This document shows positions 49,751 through 63,112 of a stretch of DNA of 64,000 bases, piece after piece. How positions within the stretch are numbered: the stretch's first letter is position 1; the number at the start of each line of letters is the position of its first letter. This stretch comes from Auanema rhodensis (taxonomy: Eukaryota; Nematoda; Chromadorea; Rhabditida; Rhabditidae): NCBI GenBank assembly GCA_964057225.1, contig OZ059899.1:13242001-13306000 (forward strand). Direction: 5' to 3'. The notes under the pieces are model-generated. The model ran no database searches. It worked only from the letters and a program-made list of their open reading frames with translations, and had not been told where the DNA came from. A program made the position numbers and the translations under genes.

Positions 49751-49886
49751 ATGGGCAACGCGCCCACTACTCCTCTGAATTCTAGTTCTTCTCGTCATCG
49801 CGGTAGTACCGTGATTGGTAATGGTGGGTTGCACGAGTCTTCTTCGTCTCGGCAGATTAGACAGCAAGCAGCAAAAGATCTGCACG
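49751..49886 (+). CDS. Candidate first coding exon of a gene extending to the right (partial)
   Basis: Opens with ATG at 49751 and runs 45 codons plus one base to a donor CACG|gttcgt. The peptide starts MGNAPTTPLNSSSSRHRGST and ends with ESSSSRQIRQQAAKDLH. Gly-2 followed by a small polar context is compatible with N-myristoylation (Met removed, Gly acylated), as found in many membrane-tethered signalling proteins. Its base composition is clearly less AT-rich than the surroundings. No downstream exon is identified in the window, so the gene would have an intron of more than 14 kb. I do not recognise the protein. The donor is not a strong consensus. Confidence 0.4.
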
Positions 49887-50419
49887 GTTCGTTGCTTTCA
49901 TCAAATTTCTCATAGTCGATCACAAAATAGTTTAAAGTTTGGTGTGTGCGTGCCCGATTAACCGCACTACACGCTTGCGTAGTTAGATTTGCATGGTATA
50001 ACCACAGTATTTCACATTTTTCAATATCAATCTGAAACATTTGCACCCAGGTTGTACGACATTGTAGCTTATATATACTGATTATGGTATTCTAGATATT
50101 GTCTGAAAAGAAATCAACATATAAAAATAAAAATCTATACAATGATATTACATTAGATGTTCAGGACTATATGACGTGCACAGCTCATCTTTTGTGAATA
50201 TCCGATGCTATCAGATGTTCAAGTGCTAGAAAATCTCATTTGATTGTTCAACATGTTCTTTTCAAGTTGACAACGAGATATGTTATATTTAAAGTTTGAA
50301 AATCATACTCATATTGTGGAAAACAGGGTAAAAGTAAAAGAAAATGGAAAATAAACAAATAATAACAGCATTTGGTATAGAGTGTACGAGAGTAATTGTC
50401 TTTGAGTGAGATAGAGATT

Positions 50420-50734
50420 CTAAAAAAAAAAGAAATGATTGAGTCTCAAGATCAGGTTTGAGCTGTAGTGACAACAGCGGCGGTGGCAGCAGCAGAAGCC
50501 GCAACAGCTTGAGCAAGTTGCGTTCTTCATGCCCCCTTCCTGAAGCGATGCCTCACCAGTAGCCACAGCAGCTGTAAAAAGCTGGTGCTGAGTAGCCAGT
50601 TTTTCGGATATTTTTGTTGAGGTTTTTCCTAGATCATCGCTAGATAGTAAGCCAAGATCAGAGAGTGTGAGAAAGCAGGGTGTGATGAGATAGTAAACGG
50701 AAAAAAACCAATGAAATGGAGAAGATGACTTCAT
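50420..50734 (-). other. Coding-like frame with a Cys cluster, - strand, status uncertain
   Basis: A 104-codon frame whose middle (about 50690-50450) is richer in G and C than its surroundings and reads LGKTSTKISEKLATQHQLF, then VATGEASLQEGGMKN, then a dense cluster CSSCCGFCCCHRRCC. An acceptor-like tatctag precedes DDLGKTS. No family is recognised and no partner exon was found. The other frames of the same DNA are also stop-poor (Ala-rich and Leu/Pro-rich), so this may only reflect a CAG/GCN-rich patch. Confidence 0.2.
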
Positions 50735-53467
50735 TTGATCAATTTTTTGCTTATCTATGTGCCTTTCTCATGTAGTGTAGAAGCAACAACAGCTGTTTTG
50801 TTGTCACAAAACCATAAGGTTACTGGCTATTCGCTTGCGAATGTCTCTGAGGGAGACAGCTATACCTTCTTGTCGTTTACCTCTCTCTCTCTCTCTTTCT
50901 CTATCTCTCCGTTCGTCTCTTAGATTCAGAGAATCCCTATCTGTTTTTCTGTTCGTTCTCTCCATCTCTATCTTGTAATCCGTCTTACTCTCTATGTAAC
51001 ACTCTGTGAGTTCCAGTATCGGTTTGCTCCTTCTTTTAACTTATTTTCTTGTTCATGAGTAAATGAAGTAAGCACAGTGTTGTATTCGTAAATCATCAAA
51101 CTTTTTCATAATCCTCCACCCCCCGCTCGTCTGCTCTCATGCTGAAACGGGGATTCTCGTATGCTGAAACCGGGAGGGGATTTACTTTGAAATAGAACGA
51201 CGTTCCAGTTGAATTATGACAACTATAATACGTAAATTATTGGGCAAGACGACACAAAAAACTATTGAAAACAGAAAGTATGAGAAGGGATAAATTGATG
51301 TAAAAATAGCTTCATAGTCATCAATTCAAAGAATCTTCTATTATATATGTAATAATTAATATATTTTGTTTACAAATGCAGCAGAAAAATAATCAAATTA
51401 ACTGTTGAAACTATGCTCTAGAATGCTTGTTTTGAAATAGCTTATTTCAAGTTTTCAACTCGAACAACTTACTATATATGTATATGGAAATATGTAGATA
51501 AGACTTTATCATTCTATCATTGTTACCTGTTTTCACACTTGTTAAATCAACTAACTTAACTGCTTTAAACTGATAAATGACTAGCACTTTGGTAATTGCA
51601 ATCTCTTCTGAGCTCTATCAGCTCATCAGCATTACATGTGTACACTTGTTCTGAACTCTCTACTTGCAGCGTGTGGTCATTTCTTCTCAATATCAGTGGA
51701 TATGATCTTTATCACTTGCCATAATTTCTTTATTTCAATAACTGAAATCCCAAAAAAAAAGAAAAGAAAGAAAAATAATGTCGAAGAAAATAAGATACAA
51801 ACTGATAGCAGTACGAGCGGTTGCGTATACTCATTCAGAAGACGACAACACTAACTTCCGTTGTTCCCTCTGGAGACGTCAACGTCGAAAGCTGATTGGC
51901 TGAATTCCGGAACGAAAACGATTTTTTTGTCAAAAAATATCTGAATAAAAGACAAAAAAAGATTTATTTATTTATATCTTTATGAATGAAACGGATAAAG
52001 ACGATTGTTGAAGAATAGTCAGCCTGACATGCTGAATCTTCTATGTGTATGTTTGCTGTACTAAACATCCAATTCGCTCATTTCAAGTTGTTCCTCCAAA
52101 AGTTTTTTTATGGAAGGATTTCTTCTCATATATTTATTGATTTTCTCTGTCTATCTAGAATAATCTTGATTGAAATGCTTTTCTATTCGCTATTCAAAAG
52201 AAGAAGAAGAAGATGAAAAAAAATCTCTGCAAACCTCAGACTACTACGTCATTAATTATTCGATGCATTTATGAAATATTCTGATTTGCCTACTTCAACT
52301 TGAATCCAAATTACATCTCAAAACTTCGTTTCAGATCTCTTTTTACTATTTTCTATTTCAAATTTTTTTCTTTTATGAACTCTGTCAATCTTTTTCTCAT
52401 TGTGACACTCAACCATCCAGCTTTACCTCATTCAGTACAGCACACATCTCAGCTGATGTTCAATGTCAAAATTTGGTGGAATATGTGAGAAAGGGGAAGG
52501 GGGCGGGGGGAAGGGATGATGGTTACACTTCTAATTTCCTTAACCTGTTATTGGTCAATGACTATGCTCTAATATGTTTTTTCCAACAAAAAAAAATAAA
52601 AAAGTTTGCAGTTTTCATATACATTTTTGATTATCTTGTTATTCAGATTACATAAATTATCATATGTTAATGTACAAAATAGTTGTTTTCCTAACTTTTT
52701 GTTCAAACAGTATCATCATATTCATATCATCAGCAAAAACAAAGAAATTCTCTTTCAAACTTCATGTTCCTGATAGCATGATGTTTTTAGTTTCTGCTAG
52801 TCGCATCAGTCATATCACTGCGAACTCAAGCTTGTAAGCTGAGCCATTGTTCGAAATTCTTTCGGCCATCTGTACCTTATCACATATATATGTACATGAA
52901 CACGGCTTTTACTGTGCAAGTCATAGTTCTCACATACTTAATCGTATAGTAAGCTTTAATCATTTTCAAATCATTTTGTATTTTGTTGTCATTTTCTTCA
53001 CCTTCACCTTCACTTACATGCTGTTGTTAAAACAGATATAGCTAGGTGTGTATATGTGTTGATGACATACTATATGCTCAAATATGCTATTTATATAATA
53101 TTATATATGATATATACATATATATATATAATAAAATTCTATAAATAGGTTCATGAAAACTATAAAAGGAGCCTAATAATCTATGAATATCTATATATAA
53201 TATCTGTATATCTGATCCATTTAATCTTTTTGATATAAGCTTTCTCTTGCTCTTTTCTTCATTTACACTCGCTTTCTCCTTTTTGCTCTCTTTCCCTTTA
53301 TAGTATTTCTATGTTTCTTATTCGTTTCTCTTTATCAATAAATACTTTTCATTTTTGGTTTTATATCCTCGACCACTCATTACCCCTTCTTACTTCGATT
53401 TCCATTTCCTCTACTTCTCTCTCTCTCTCTCTTCCTTTCTCTTTCTTTCTTTTGTTCATTCCTAAAA

Positions 53468-53558
53468 ATGCTACACTTGAATCACATCAACATCGTGGGC
53501 AAGATGATCACAGCGCTGCCCACAATGATTGAGGCGCCCGGCTTGTATGGCTTGGCAA
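53468..53558 (+). other. Possible alternative first exon
   Basis: ATG at 53468 opens MLHLNHINIVGKMITALPTM and continues IEAPGLYGLA, 30 codons plus one base, to a donor GGCAA|gttagt. It is a small GC-rich island in T-rich DNA. It ends in phase 1, the same as the exon at 49751. A competing frame through the same bases (ESHQHRGQDDHSAAHND) is also open. Weak evidence. Confidence 0.2.
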
Positions 53559-54408
53559 GTTAGTAATCGTTTATATATTCACTAACATTCGTATGCTTAA
53601 CACATATAGCAATGTATTTCAATCACAGACTGATGTCTCACTCAGCTATTTCCGGCCATCAATTGAATATTCATGACAAAATGAGTGATTGATGTAAAGA
53701 AAAGAGAAACAAAAATGTACAACCTTGGCTACTTGTTACAAGTTGTGGTGCTTCCACTGTTGTTGTACAGCGCGCATGCGTGATTGAGTGCTGAAATTGA
53801 AATATGAGTATGACGCTGTCATCTGGAATACGAAACAACCGGTCTGTGCTGCAGCTCTTCCAGCAATGAATGGGCAAATTCAACATATGCTAATGAACTT
53901 CTGCAGCTTACGTGAAATCAACGTGACTGCCTGCCGAACATGCCAATTCATAAGAGCACAATATCCCTTTAGAAATATCAAACGAGCAACAATTCAGTCA
54001 TTATTCAAATGATTATATGAGAAAAGTGAAATAAACTAATATCCAGAAGTAATTCAGCCATTCATTGACCTTAAGCAGCTTCTTAAACAGATCTGAGATG
54101 TAGGAATATCAAAGAAAAAAAAAGAGAATAACGTTCACCATATCAAATTTCAATTATCATTCCATTCATGAGTCGCTAGCTCGTCTATTACCTACCTATT
54201 CTCATTTCTCTTTGCCTTGGACGTACACTCTTCGTCTTTATCAACATCTTCTCTCCCTCCTCTGATCACTATAATCACCTATTCGTTGTGTTGCCAAAGA
54301 TCGCAAATCGCTGCTTGTGGTAATATCTAATCACAAGAAGTAAAAAGCTTTATTGACTAGCAGCTTATTTCACAATTATCTTCACCGAGCTTACATCGAA
54401 CGATAGAT

Positions 54409-54411
<3 letters not shown>

Positions 54412-54442
<31 letters not shown>
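54412..54442 (+). repeat. (GA)n microsatellite
   Basis: About 15 GA units, one of only two purine-on-plus dinucleotide tracts in the right half of the window. Confidence 0.95.
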
Positions 54443-54444
<2 letters not shown>

Positions 54445-56640
54445 AAGTAATGTCGGCCTATAGTTGGCATCTCCTATGGGACAAGTGCTGTGTGTGAACG
54501 GTTAGTCTCGTCTGTCTCGTATATGTAAAGCTATCGGAATTATCTTGATCAAGAAAGTCATTTCATACAATCATTCATATATCTGGTAAAAAATCAAAAT
54601 GAAATGAAAGATCAAATAGCCAATTGAAGGAATGAATTGATCTCTGTCCTTCTTCGCTTATCAATATATATCTGATTATCAATAGATAATCAGATATTCA
54701 ATCAACAGTCTTATACTTATACTATATGATATAGTTTATGCACATTATTCTATTTCTAATGTTTATATTTTTCAAATCTGTTGTCATGTCTGCAGCCGTT
54801 CAAAGTCATGTATTCTCATATCATTTCGTCTTCGTTTTTCTCTCCCAATTTCGACTTTTTCTATGTTTTTTCTCTTTTTGATATGCTTGTTTTCTTTTCA
54901 ATAATTCGGTTAATCGGAAATCAGACAAAGAAACATGCTTTCAAGATACGCCATCTTGATCTCTTTTCAGCTTTGTTGTTTTCGGTCGTCTAGCTCAGCT
55001 GTTCGCTCTCCCATTTTGGAAGAAACTTACTACTAAGACTCTTGTTTTAAGTCTCTTCCTACGAACTCTTAAATCTTTCCATCTTCTTGCTCTCATCTTC
55101 ATTTACTTGCTATCTCGCAAGCCTCTGCATCTTCTCCTTCTACTCTCCTTTTGCGCTCTCCATGGTTATGCATATCGGTTGGCCTTTCTTAGCAGCCCTC
55201 TGAGCAATAGCTTAAGCGTTTCCAGAAGCAAGAACTCGATAACCAGTAACAGCTGCAGCAAGCTTCCCCCTCTCTCTCATTTGGAATAAGGCTACTATCT
55301 AATACCCGCTATTCCTTCTTTTCTTGTCTTTCTTTCTCTCTCTTTCTCTCTCTCTCTCTTTAAACTCACACATACACACGCTCCGGACTTCGCTTCTTCC
55401 ATACACGCATGCACATAGTCATTGCAGCTAAAAGGAACCCCGCAGAAGCCTTTATGAGCATAGAGAGCCATTAGATTTCGCTACTTTATCCGCGTATTAC
55501 TAATCTCTATCTTTCTTTTTCTTTTCACTCTCCTTCTTTTACATTCCTGTAATCTCTCTCTCTCTCTTTCTACGCTTTCTCCATATTCTTAGTCCCTCTG
55601 TATTCTCCACTGTTTATCTGCATCTGCAAGTTGCCCTTCTTCTTTTGCGGAGTTTTATGGTTTTCAGAAATCTGCGATAATCCATCTCCCGATTCTTTAC
55701 CTTGAAGCAAAAGTATTTGAATGCTCTTTCATTCATTTGAAAGATTAATGTTCATTTCATCATCTTACCCGCATCTTTCCATACAATATGTATCCGGAAA
55801 GTTCCAAAGCTTTATTTAGAATCATTTTCATTGAAATCCTATCGCAAGGCGATTTCATGACCAGGGTTAACTTCTGAACTAAGCCAATTAATCGTCTTTT
55901 CATGCTTCTTTTCTCGTTTTTTTTCTCAAAAGAGCTTCTCAAGCTGCAAATGAGTTCATTCAATTATTTCATATTTTTCTTCTACAGCTTTACTTTTTTT
56001 TTAAAAACTTTATGTTTTTATTTTTTCCTCGACTTTTTCTTCTTTACCACCCTTATTGCATCATTTTTTTTGACTTTTGCCTATGATTACTTATTTTCTT
56101 GGTCGACGATTATCTGTCGGTTATAATGAAATTATTTTCTAATTATTGTTTTTCGAAACTGTTGCAATTTGAGCTTAAAGGGATGTGACACCCTGTGTGA
56201 ATGTGGTCTACTTGTCTCTCTGTCTAAATGGATGCGTTTTTGGCTTGTCATTTGCATCCGAATTTCCACTTTCTTTTGAGTCTAGATGCTGCTTCACGCG
56301 CACAAGTTGGGACATGTGCAGCTTTCATACACATGTGCATGAACATGAAGCTCTGAACGATGCTGATGGTAGTTTTGAAGTGATGGAGATGAGATTGAGG
56401 AGCCGAACAAGGGAGTCTGTGTGACATCTTTTCACTTCATTCACAAAAAGACTAGCCTCTCTTCCTTCCTGCTGGCCGTCGCTTCTCTCAATCTCTAACT
56501 CTTCATCTCATTTTTTCTCTTCTTATACACTATTCACAAATCTAATTGTCTGCGGCTCGGCCACGTCTCTGTCTGTATTATGCATTTGCCATCCTCTAAC
56601 GGTTCATCGTAGCCGTCGCTTGGCTATTTCGTTCGTCCGT

Positions 56641-56664
56641 CCATCCATCCATCCATCCATCCAT
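56641..56664 (+). repeat. (CCAT)6 tetranucleotide repeat
   Basis: Six consecutive CCAT units following gttcgtccgt. Confidence 0.95.
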
Positions 56665-57453
56665 TCTACTCAACCACTTCGATATTTCGACTCTATTTAA
56701 GGAGTATGACTCAAGGCCGAACCCAAATATCTAAATTCAATGCTTCTTATCTAACTGGGCTTTTCTTCAGATCTCTATCCATTTTGTTTCTCTATTGCTT
56801 GTCCTTTTCTCTCTCTTTCTCTGGCTCTTTGACTCTCTCTCTCACTCTTTCGTGCTCTTTTTATGTTTGGCGTCTCGCCGTATTCTAACTCTTCTTACTA
56901 TTAGACAAAAGAATTTCAACAGAAGTTTTTTGCTTAAATAGCATGTATACTTTATTTACCAGTTTGGAAACATATTTTCTCTTTCGTACCATAAATAGCT
57001 TTTACAAGCACCCCAACCAACTACTATTTATACACATTATATATGTATATTTATATAAATATGCTCATAATTTGTAATCCCCTCTCCTCATTTCTCTCTC
57101 TCTCTCTTCCTTTAAAACTCTCTATTCTATCCAATTCTCACCTAGATCTCTCTTCTATTCCCTCAAAATCTTTCTCTCTACTCTTCCCTTTACTCTCTAT
57201 ACCTCACACATTTTTTTCCCAACAAAGAAACCTCCATCATATCAATAGACTTTCTTCTTTTCATTTTTATTTGATTTCAACGAAAAAACCGAAATTTCAA
57301 TTTATTCGCAATCATCTTATTCCTTATTCCTCGAGTTTCCATAATAATTTTTTTTTCTTCACAATTTTCGAGCCAAAAAAATAAAATGAAATTTGATGCA
57401 AATTTTCGAAAAAAAAGAGCATTTTCATCTCAAGTAGCTACACAGATCCAGAA

Positions 57454-57475
57454 TGTGTGTGTGTGTGTGTGTGTG
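57454..57475 (+). repeat. (TG)11 microsatellite
   Basis: Eleven perfect TG units, the only long TG/CA tract seen. Confidence 0.95.
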
Positions 57476-57507
57476 CAGCTTCTTTATTCATGTTTTATAT
57501 CTTAGTT

Positions 57508-57655
57508 TATTAATAATAGTTAAATATTATATAAAATTATTATAAAATAATATATATAATGTATATATTTTATTTTATATAATACATACTATACTATACA
57601 CTATATTTGTATAATTATTCATTTATCTATATGTAATATATCATATATAGTTAAT
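57508..57655. repeat. AT-only low-complexity tract
   Basis: Nearly 150 bases made almost entirely of A and T, with repeated TATA, ATAT and TATAC motifs and local self-complementarity. Confidence 0.7.
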
Positions 57656-57876
57656 ATTTCAATCTTAATCAATAAGAATTAATGATCTTTTATTTCAAAG
57701 GATAGTTTTAATATATTTTTTTGCGAAATGAATGACTATTATGCATATTTGAGAGCTTTGAATGTTTGAGTATTACATTATATATTGCTTTCTAAGCTTT
57801 CGTCTTTACCTATTCTCGGATTTCCTATCCTCCTGAGTAAGTAATCAACGATAGATACACATATATGCACATCTAA

Positions 57877-57893
57877 GATAGAGAGAAAGAGAT

Positions 57894-57956
<63 letters not shown>
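57877..57956 (+). repeat. (GA)n microsatellite
   Basis: About 80 bases of GA, interrupted near its left end by GATA and GAAA, then uninterrupted. Confidence 0.95.
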
Positions 57957-57958
<2 letters not shown>

Positions 57959-58965
57959 ACGAGAAGAATAGAATCAAAAAGAACTTTTAATGTTGTACAC
58001 GGAATGCCTGGAAGCCTTTATGTTCATATACTACATACACATCGTTTTCTTCTCATAAATTCTTCTTAGATATTTTCATTTACTACTGCTTGCTGCCAAG
58101 CATACCAGGACCGTCAGGGCAAAACTTAAGCTGCATCTACATGTATAGATCGAGTTGAAAATTAAACTGCAGATGCGTGTCGATGTGGCTTACAACAAAA
58201 AAAAAGAGAGAAAAGAATGGAAAACGACTTTAATTTTCAAGCTTATTCACCTTTCACTCGATCCTTTCATTTTTACATCTTTTGGAAAAGCTTGAACAAT
58301 GTTTTGGGACAAGCTGCAATCAAGCTGTATCACTGTTTTGAGTTCATTTCCTATCTAAAGACTCCCTTTGTCTCGTTTTCCTGTCTTTCAATCCTTCCAT
58401 CTAGGAACTCTTCATCGTCAACTTCTTTTCTAAACATTGTCTGATCAATATCGGTCAGAATCTTATTAAGCACTTACAATCAACATAATACGTTGGTCAT
58501 GCTCTCTGGCCCCTGCGGCATTTTATGTTTGTCAATACGGCGATATTTACGCGGATCTCAACAATAGTTAAAGCAGGAAGAGTTTCTACGGAATATTATA
58601 TTTGAAAGAATTTTACTTCAATCCAAATACATCATTGATGTGGTCTAAAGAAAATTTATGAAAGTTGAAGATCGTCATCATCGTTCTTCGTATGCTCATC
58701 TGACGTGACTAAAAGCTCTACGGCCTCATCTTATCAAATCTACTTTGCTGCACATCTTAGTCCTGTAGCTTTCTTATTCACACAAGTCTCATAGCATGTA
58801 AGCAGATTGCGTAAACTTCTGGTTATTGTTGACTCTTTCCCCCACTCATTTTCCATATTTTCACTCAGCAGCTTTTCTTTCAACTTTTGCTCTCCTTTTC
58901 ATTCATTTTTTTCTGCCAAACGAAGAAAAAAACCATCTTTTCTCTACTCTTCCACTATAGCTTTC

Positions 58966-58978
58966 ATGGACAAGCAAG
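58966..58978 (+). other. Possible mini first exon
   Basis: After tccactatag, the sequence ctttcATGGACAAGCAAG|gtaatc gives four codons plus one base (M D K Q) with a good donor consensus. Phase 1, like the exons at 49751 and 53468. It is too short to be convincing alone. Confidence 0.15.
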
Positions 58979-59088
58979 GTAATCTTGTAAGATGATTTAT
59001 GTTTTGTTTACTATTTGTATTTATCTTAAATTCATTTCCTTATTTCACAAGCCTCTCCTGCAACCACCTCTCACTTGTTCTCCCTCCC

Positions 59089-59091
<3 letters not shown>

Positions 59092-59141
<50 letters not shown>
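59092..59141 (+). repeat. (CT)n microsatellite
   Basis: About 25 perfect CT units. Confidence 0.95.
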
Positions 59142-59144
<3 letters not shown>

Positions 59145-59293
59145 CACCTACATTTACGCATATAATTTTATCTTTTTCTATCTCGGTATACGTCTACTAC
59201 TGCTCCATTTGAATTTACGAGTCAAAACTGCGTCTGACAGCTTACCTTATTAGATTTTTAATTACTTAAAATTATATAAATCCATATTGTTTC

Positions 59294-59334
59294 ACATATA
59301 TTATACTATATATACTATATATATATATATATAT
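59294..59334. repeat. (TA)n low-complexity tract
   Basis: Interrupted TA repeat with TACTATA units, ending in a pure TA run. Confidence 0.85.
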
Positions 59335-59760
59335 CTTTGTTGATTTTCAAAATTTATGTTATTTTTTTGTGTTGGACTTATAGCCTTCAACTTCCTGTTG
59401 TTGTCGTAGTCGTCGTCAGGCAGTACATATCGTCTAGACATAAAAAGAAAAACATTCTTTTCTCTATTTTTGAATTTGAAAAATTTATGTGAATGTTGAT
59501 GATTTGTTTAATGATACCTATCATTTTCAAATTTTTAATTAAAGATTTTAATTTTATTTTCATTTGTCTTTTAGTCATTTCTTTCATTTCTGTTTTACTT
59601 TCAATCTTTTTGTGTTTTTTTTTGTGAGTTCAATCAGTTTTCAAATCATTGCTCTCACATCAAACTACATTTTTATTTTTACATTTCATTCAATAGTTTC
59701 TTGATGTAATGGAATCCATAATAATTCTTTGAATATTTTATTCATTTCAAAGAAGTAGTT

Positions 59761-59810
59761 CTCTCTCTCTCTCTCTCTCTCTCTACCTCTCTACCTCTCT
59801 CTCTCTCTCT
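59761..59810 (+). repeat. (CT)n microsatellite with ACCT interruptions
   Basis: CT repeat with two evenly placed CTACCTCT interruptions. Confidence 0.95.
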
Positions 59811-60274
59811 TACTTATATCCTTAATATGAATGAAGTATCACGTAGAATCACGTAGAATACGTTTCATTTAGTTCATATTTACCGACATTACATGCATAT
59901 CTATGCTACTCCTTGTTCTTTTTCAGTATTCACTCTGGAAAGAGTCTCCTTCAACAGGCTTAAGCTTAATTCCATGCGTATAATTGTAGGTTACTTGTCA
60001 GACTAGAGACAAAGTTCTTTGCTGTTTTTCAATTATGATACATAGCATGTCCTACTTTCATGAATATAATTGTTTGGCTGCAAGTTTTGGCGCTATTTCG
60101 ACAGCCTATTTAAGCTGTTCGATGGATAGATGTGCTTATTTCTTGTTCTCACTCGAACTCACACAACATTTCCGGCACCTTTGCCGTCTCCTTCCACCCT
60201 GTTTTATAACATAAGGTCCCTTCTCTCTTTTCTTCTTTTATGTATATGCCTTTTCTTACTTCTTACTTTTTTTG

Positions 60275-60360
60275 TCTCTCTCTATTCTTCTTTCTCTCTC
60301 TGTCTCTCTCTCAGTCTCTCTCAGTCTCTCTTATTCTTGTCTTCTTTCTCTCTCTGTCTG
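60275..60360 (+). repeat. Compound (CT)n / CTCAGT tract
   Basis: CT repeat interspersed with TCAGTCTCTC and TGTCTC units. Confidence 0.85.
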
Positions 60361-61659
60361 TTCGAGTATAACTTGTGCTCTTGGTGGCTGTGGTGATGGT
60401 GTGTTGGTTGTCGATGTGAATTATGCAAATGCCGGACTCTAAAAAGGAGAAAAGGAGGATGCTAGCATACATACATCACATACTCTCTCTCTAACTATCT
60501 GGTCTCTCTTCCTCTTCTCTCTTTCTTTTTATTTTCGCAATCTCTTCAGTTATTGTGTATCATACTTCTCTCATTTCTAAACAGTTTTGTTCTACTCTGT
60601 GCTTGAGAATTATGCAAAAACTCAGACTATTTTCAAATCAGAATCGTGCCACCCTCACCTGCTCCATTGTTCTGCTCAGATTGAAGTGCTTGAGCCATAC
60701 CCTTACTTTTCTTCTTGTGGAACCTTTCCGTCGTTTACTTGTCTACATCCTTACCCTTTGTCATTCCTATAGCATAGTTGGCACCCACATTTGGATTCGA
60801 ACCATTTGTGTGAACTTTAGCTTTGTTTTGATTTGTTCTTCTTCTTCTGAATCCGTACCACATGGCATGCAGTCAGCATTTTTCGTTGCTCGATTGAATT
60901 TCGCCTCGGGCCACATCTATCTCTCTACACATATGTATCTATCACTTGAAATTTTTTTTTCAACTCTTCACTCGATTGTTTCTTCTTTTCAAGCATTTCC
61001 TTAAGAACAGCGTCATCAATAATTCGAAAGAAGAAGCATGTTACTTCGCATCCTTTTCATACTTTTCCCGTTTTGTCTTTTCATATTACTGACACCTTTT
61101 GAAAAATTAATGTTCTTTCATCATAGTTTTCAACTAAAAAAATATTGCCATTTTTCTTTTTAAATATTTAGTTAAACAAGGCTTCTCATTTTTCTCGTTT
61201 ACTCATATTTTTCCAGTTTGTTTTGCAAAATTTTGTCTAATTTAATGGTCTTTCGTGATTTTCATTATGCATATTTGATGTATGAAGCCTTTTCTAATCC
61301 TACGTCTTTATCCTTCCTTCTCTCTCTTCTCCTCTAACGTTTTGTATAATCTCTCACTCTCGTTCAATCTCTTCACTAGATACTAGCGTCTTTATTCCAA
61401 TTTGTTGTGCTCCTTATGATTTCTTTCCTACTTTCGGATTCAATATCTTTCGATTTCGATTATTCAACTCTATTTCCTGTTTTGTTTTGATTTTTACACC
61501 ATTTTTCATAAACTTATTACCTTTTCATTCAAATATGTACAACCAGGTTTTACGCTACTGAATCATCATCATCATCATATATCTCATCATGCCGCTCATG
61601 TCACAGCTTATGTTCTGAATGTTTTCAAAAAGTAAAACATTTTCTTGTTGTCTACCGCC

Positions 61660-61697
61660 CCTCTCTCTCTCTCCTTCTCTCTCTCTCTCTCACTCTC
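61660..61697 (+). repeat. (CT)n microsatellite
   Basis: Interrupted CT repeat, pyrimidines on +. Confidence 0.9.
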
Positions 61698-63079
61698 ACA
61701 TACACACTTTCTTCTTTTTGAATACCGAAATAAGTGGCAAAATGAAAAAAGCAAATTTTACTTGACCAAACCATTTGCCTGGCTAACTGGCTATTGCTCT
61801 CAGTTAGGTCGTCCAACATAGCCGACATGCATCGCTGATTTTGAAATTTTACGTCGAATATCTTTTCATCTACACTTTCAATACCATTTAATACAGGTAC
61901 TAAATGTCTACATGTTATTTAACCAGATATTGAACTTGACCATTTTGCCGCCCACAGGATTTGACTGCCGACATTCTCCATTTATGCCTTTTTCGTCATT
62001 TGTTGATTTCATTTAATCTGAATCTTCAGAGCTTCATACGTCTTTAAGAAAATACGTAAATTTCTTCCTTCTTTTGGCTTTCCCTATACCGACAACGATC
62101 GTCTGGATCGTTTCCATAATCTGCAGAAGATTTGTTCATCACATCGTCCGAATACTAGGGCGAAAATCACAAATTTGCTATTTAAATCTACTTATACACC
62201 AGATTTTTTGTTTCTAACCTCTATCTCGTCTATACTTGTTTCCTATTTTTTTGTTCATGATTCATAAATATTAACTGATTTATACTCGGTCATTTTTGAC
62301 TATTTTTAGACAATATCGTCGAGCAAAATGTCATCATTCACTTGTCAATTTCTCATTTTTTTTTCACAAATTCAATACCTGTTACTGAGATATTTCACTC
62401 TCTCTCTATCTCTCTCTCTCTTTTCTAGAGCATCCTTTGTTCATTCGTTCTGTCTAGATCTCGTTTCCCTCTCATTAACAATCACACATCATCCTATTAT
62501 GGCTGAAACTGTGGACAGATTATTCAAATTTCAACAACAAGCGGCGTGATTATTGGCAGTTGCTCGTCTAACATGAAATATCATGACGAACTTGTGCCGC
62601 TTATATTCATCATTGTGCTTGTATTGAGTGATTCAATCTTGTTTTTATCAGTTTTTTTTGTCATTTTTCCTTTTTTTTGTCTTTTATATATATCTTCATC
62701 ATACATTTCATATTGTCTTTCCTTACCATATCAGTCTGATTTCAGTATTGTATTGTCAAATCATTCATAATCTTCTGTTTTTTTTCAATTCCAACGAAAA
62801 AAAAAACAAAAAAATTGCAAATGAATGAAACTGTATCCTATTTTTCTTTTTTATATTTCATTACATTCGTTGTTGAAAGCGGACATTTTTCCATTTATTC
62901 AAGTCATAGTTTAGATTCCGAGTTAAAGCGTTGCCAGCCTTCATTCCGTCGTCGCCTTTCCCCCACATGCTAACATCAGACAACGTCTAGCGCATAAAGA
63001 TCAACCTACAGCTTAATTAGTTCAATTTTTTATATTTTTTATATTTATAGTAATTATGTTATTGAAGTTTTTTATTCAA

Positions 63080-63112
63080 ATTATATTATATATTATATAA
63101 TATAATATATAG
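63080..63112. repeat. AT palindromic tract
   Basis: ttatattatatattatataatataatatata: pure A/T, strongly self-complementary. Confidence 0.8.

Noticed and set aside
55107-55289. + strand frame starting with a signal-peptide-like MLSRKPLHLLLLLSFC
   Set aside because: Leu/Ser/Phe-rich stretches are produced everywhere by the T/C-rich background. No splice sites or downstream exon were found.
60793-60803. ggattcgaacc, which reads as the tRNA T-arm GGTTCGAATCC on the - strand
   Set aside because: The flanking five-base T-stem does not pair fully, and I find no D arm, anticodon arm or acceptor stem in the expected positions.
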